Virus record (IMG/VR): IMGVR_UViG_3300033993_002093 | Span: 1 to 25,354 of that record | Source: a virus | DNA: 25,354 bases | Reading direction: 5' to 3' (one strand) | Shown here: piece by piece, positions 22,775 to 25,354 of the stretch | Layout: every line of letters begins with the position of its first letter | How positions within the stretch are numbered: position 1 is the stretch's first letter | Made by a program: the position numbers and the translations under genes | The notes under the pieces: generated by a model | What the model was told of the DNA's origin: nothing | Seen by the model: only the letters and a program-made list of their open reading frames with translations | Database searches by the model: none

Positions 22775-23830
22775 ATGCCTCTCGGTGTCCCCACGCAGCA
22801 GCAGCGTCCCGCTGGGAAGACGCCGACACCGCCGCGTCCGATGCCTGGTGGCACCGGGGGCAGCCAGACGGCTCCGAAGCCGAAGATGCAGACGACAACG
22901 GTCATTGCACCAGACTCGCCGAATCAGGTGCCGTTGTCGGTGAGCAATCCTGGGCCAGCCAAGTTCTATCCGCCTGGCACGACACCGCCCCCGCCAGGGC
23001 CGATTGTGATTTCACCCATTCCAGAAGGCGTGATCCCTGACGGGAAAGGCGGGGTGCTTTCGAACTACGGGTTGGACAAGGGCACGTGGGATGCGCTGAA
23101 GGCGGCGCAGGCAGCACAGTTCGCGCAAGCCGACTACGGGAACGCCATTCTGTTCAACGATCAGGCGATGGCCCAACGTGGCAACCAGTTCGACCGCAAC
23201 ACGATGGGGCTGAACTACCGATCTGACATGGCGCGCCTCGGCAACTCCCAGTTTCGTGACGTGGATGTGGCTCGTCAAGGAGTGCAGGACGCGGGTGCTG
23301 CTGCGGCCCGCATGTATGGCATCAACTCGCAGCGGCTCGCTGACCAGTTGGGGTTCGGTGAACGAGCGTTCAACCTGGGGATGGAGTCGAGCGGTTACAG
23401 CGCAGGGATGCAGCGACGGGCGTTGACCGATCAGACCGCTGCGGCCGGTTCTGCAAGCGCGACCGGTACCGCTCAGGGTTTCACGGACATCGACAGCAAC
23501 CTGGGTTTCGCGCAGCGCGGTATCCGCAACACGTGGGATCAGGTGCAGGCAGATGTGGGCACCGGCCGTCAGGCTCTCGATTCGGACTGGGCGACCTCTC
23601 AGGCAGACATGGCGCGCCAGAACAAGGTGATCGACTCAATCGCCAAGGACTACGGCATCACGTCGAACCAGATGAAGCAGGCGTTCAAGTTGGGGATGGA
23701 TCGGCTCGGTCTTGACTACGGGTCGGTGACCGCGAAGTTCTCGGCCGCGATGTTGTCGAACAACCAGCAGGCGCAAGCCGCTGCCAACGCGTTGTTGACA
23801 GAAGTTCTCGCAGCAGCACAGGGAGGATGA
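22775..23830 (+). CDS. Probable internal virion protein, 351 aa
   Basis: The first 90 residues are Pro/Gly/Gln-rich and likely disordered (for example PAGKTPTPPRPMPGGTGG). The rest is helical and rich in Ala, Gln, Asn and Asp, with many ARQ/ADQ-type repeats (DALKAAQAAQFAQADYGNAI, about residues 108-127) and no cysteine. Such composition, downstream of adaptor and nozzle, fits internal core or ejected proteins of podoviruses. No lysozyme motif is visible. It starts with a leaderless ATG after copy R3. The final TGA overlaps the ATG of the next gene. Confidence 0.5.
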   Translation: MPLGVPTQQQRPAGKTPTPPRPMPGGTGGSQTAPKPKMQTTTVIAPDSPNQVPLSVSNPGPAKFYPPGTTPPPPGPIVISPIPEGVIPDGKGGVLSNYGLDKGTWDALKAAQAAQFAQADYGNAILFNDQAMAQRGNQFDRNTMGLNYRSDMARLGNSQFRDVDVARQGVQDAGAAAARMYGINSQRLADQLGFGERAFNLGMESSGYSAGMQRRALTDQTAAAGSASATGTAQGFTDIDSNLGFAQRGIRNTWDQVQADVGTGRQALDSDWATSQADMARQNKVIDSIAKDYGITSNQMKQAFKLGMDRLGLDYGSVTAKFSAAMLSNNQQAQAAANALLTEVLAAAQGG

Positions 23831-25354
23831 CCGTGCGGAAGATGAATCTCGCACCCAGCCTGTTCGACGCGTTGGTCGATGAAGGTTGGGAAGGATGGGA
23901 ACTCGTCAAGCGCACCGGCAAGAGCGTGCTTGTCAGCGTCGATGACGATGGGTTCGATGCGATGTCGTCGATGATCGACGACATCGCCGAGAGCGACCCC
24001 GAAGATTACGGGCGAGGCGTCAAGCGGGCTGCGTCGAAGTGGATGGATGACACCTGGGGGCCGCTCGACGCGACGAAGGGGGTCGCGAAGGCGACAACGA
24101 AAGTCGAACAGGTTGGTCCGAACCCTTGGGATGAAGCCTTCAAGAAGGCCGACGAAAGGATCAGGGCGCGCAGCCCGATCCCTGCTGCCGCGACCGATCC
24201 GGCCCCGACCCCTACAGGAGAGATGACCGTGGCGAAGCAACCGAAGAAGGTAATGCTGTCGAAGGCGTTGTTCGAGGAACTGAAGTCTCAGGGCTTCAAG
24301 GTCACCTCGTCCGAAGTCGTCAGCCAGAACGCTCGCACCGTGTCGTTGGAGTTGGACGACGCAAAGCATTCGCGTCTGTGGGAACTCACCGATGACATCA
24401 AGAACGGCGACAACGCCAAACTGAAGAACGTGTCGTCTTCGGCGGCGAGCCGATCGGCTGAAGCCTGGCAGAACAAGAACAAGGCTGATCGTCCAGCCGG
24501 TGTGGTGGATCAGCAGCGGGCGAACGCTGAGGCGGCAGTGACGCGATCGAAGGCGGCGCGGGCCACTCCCGAAGTGGTTCGCCCCCAAACCAGGCCCAAG
24601 GTCGATCTTGACACCGTGGATCGTTCTGTCAACAGGCCGTCCAGTGACGATGCGTTCCTGAAGTCGTTGGAGGATGAACTGTTCGGCGACGCCCCGACCG
24701 TGGGCGACGAAACGCCTGCCAAGCAGCCGAAGACACCTGCCGTTACCACTCCGGCAGCAACCCCCACTCCCGCAAGTGGCGGGTCGTTGTTGAAGTTCAC
24801 GAACGCTGCCGGTCAGTCCATCTTGGTCGAAGGAGCAGAGAACGGTATCGCGATCGCGAACCAAGCAACCGGAGAAGTGCTCGACGGCCTCACCGCCAGG
24901 CAAGCGCAGAACATCCTGTACAGGACGTATCAGGTTCCGGGAGCGTCAGGCAAGAAGATCGGCGCGCAGTTGCAGGCGTTGACTGCGGGCACTCCTGTGA
25001 CGCCTGCTTCCGTGACGCCCCGTCAGCGCACGCCGAAGCCCGCAGCGGCCGCTGCCACGGCTGACTCCCTTGCCGACGAGGCTCGCCTGTTCGGCGACGC
25101 TCCGACTGTGGGGGAGACGACCGGCAAACCTTCGGAGACACCGAAGGGGGCGAGTGGCCCGGCGCGTGGTTCGCAGCAGGTGTCCGACGCGATTGACGCC
25201 GAGATCGAGTTCCAGCGGCGCACTTCGGGCAGGAACGCCGGATTGGGCAAGTCGGGTATCACCGAGAACATCGGCGAGTACCGCGACCTGATCGACGAGT
25301 TGGAACAGGATCAGAAGGTGATCGGCAGCGATGCCGACATCGAGGCAGGCAAGG
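23827..25354 (+). CDS. Long virion-type protein with internal duplication, partial
   Basis: This frame is open from ATG 23827 to the window edge (509 codons plus 1 nt), with no stop, so it is 3'-truncated by the window. I chose ATG 23827 because it overlaps the previous stop (ATGA) behind GGGAGG. Two related modules occur. Residues 1-60 begin MTVRKMNLAPSLFDALVDEG; a second begins MTVAKQPKKVMLSKALFEEL at 24223. Both share a helix, strand (VLVSVDDD / TVSLELDD) and DDI- ending. The later motif LFGDAPTVG occurs twice (near 24680 and 25090). The linkers are Ala/Pro/Thr-rich. It may be a large internal virion or ejection protein, inferred from position only. Confidence 0.6.
   Translation, partial: MTVRKMNLAPSLFDALVDEGWEGWELVKRTGKSVLVSVDDDGFDAMSSMIDDIAESDPEDYGRGVKRAASKWMDDTWGPLDATKGVAKATTKVEQVGPNPWDEAFKKADERIRARSPIPAAATDPAPTPTGEMTVAKQPKKVMLSKALFEELKSQGFKVTSSEVVSQNARTVSLELDDAKHSRLWELTDDIKNGDNAKLKNVSSSAASRSAEAWQNKNKADRPAGVVDQQRANAEAAVTRSKAARATPEVVRPQTRPKVDLDTVDRSVNRPSSDDAFLKSLEDELFGDAPTVGDETPAKQPKTPAVTTPAATPTPASGGSLLKFTNAAGQSILVEGAENGIAIANQATGEVLDGLTARQAQNILYRTYQVPGASGKKIGAQLQALTAGTPVTPASVTPRQRTPKPAAAAATADSLADEARLFGDAPTVGETTGKPSETPKGASGPARGSQQVSDAIDAEIEFQRRTSGRNAGLGKSGITENIGEYRDLIDELEQDQKVIGSDADIEAGK

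Overview
This window looks like part of a tailed double-stranded DNA phage genome, or an integrated copy of one. Every gene I can support lies on the + strand, tightly packed with many ATGA or GTGA overlaps. The DNA is fairly GC-rich, roughly 60% by eye. An actinobacterial host is suggested by the DUF932-family protein, which resembles those of mycobacteriophage-type viruses, by TANNNT-type -10 boxes, and by several genes whose ATG sits exactly where a leaderless mRNA would start. The host assignment is inference. I see no integrase, repressor, lysis or replication gene here, so lifestyle cannot be judged.

Region 1 (1-5241) holds small, mostly uncharacterised genes in short transcription units separated by strong hairpins: a DUF932 protein, a 90-aa protein, a tRNA-like element, a ParA-like protein without its P-loop lysine, a conserved phage hypothetical protein, and four further unknowns. 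Three of these units (genes at 216, 2954 and 4703) share one upstream layout: GGTTGTGCGTCC-type repeats, a gap of about 50 nt, a TTGACAGCC-N8-ATGG motif, then 50-52 nt containing a hairpin and the ribosome site. Several starts also share the leader GAAAGGAAACACCCC.

Region 2 (5242-15115) is packaging and head assembly: a small membrane protein, a DUF6378 protein, a candidate small terminase, the large terminase, a zinc-ribbon protein, portal, small proteins, scaffold, major capsid protein and a probable decoration protein.

Region 3 (15108-22670) is adhesion and tail. It has a collagen-like/FN3 fibre, a galactose-oxidase-like beta-propeller of lower GC, a probable tail nozzle, a small jelly-roll-like protein and a tail adaptor. 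Region 4 (22775-25354) has an Ala/Gln-rich internal virion candidate and a long protein cut by the window edge that contains an internal duplication. Portal, scaffold, capsid, adaptor, nozzle and internal proteins, with no tail tube or tape measure, suggest a podovirus-like short-tailed particle.

The most unusual signal is a 60-bp hairpin element present three times (6634, 10774, 22676). Each copy starts 3-12 nt after a stop codon. Two copies precede leaderless promoters, and the third is read in frame as 20 codons of the terminase N-terminus.
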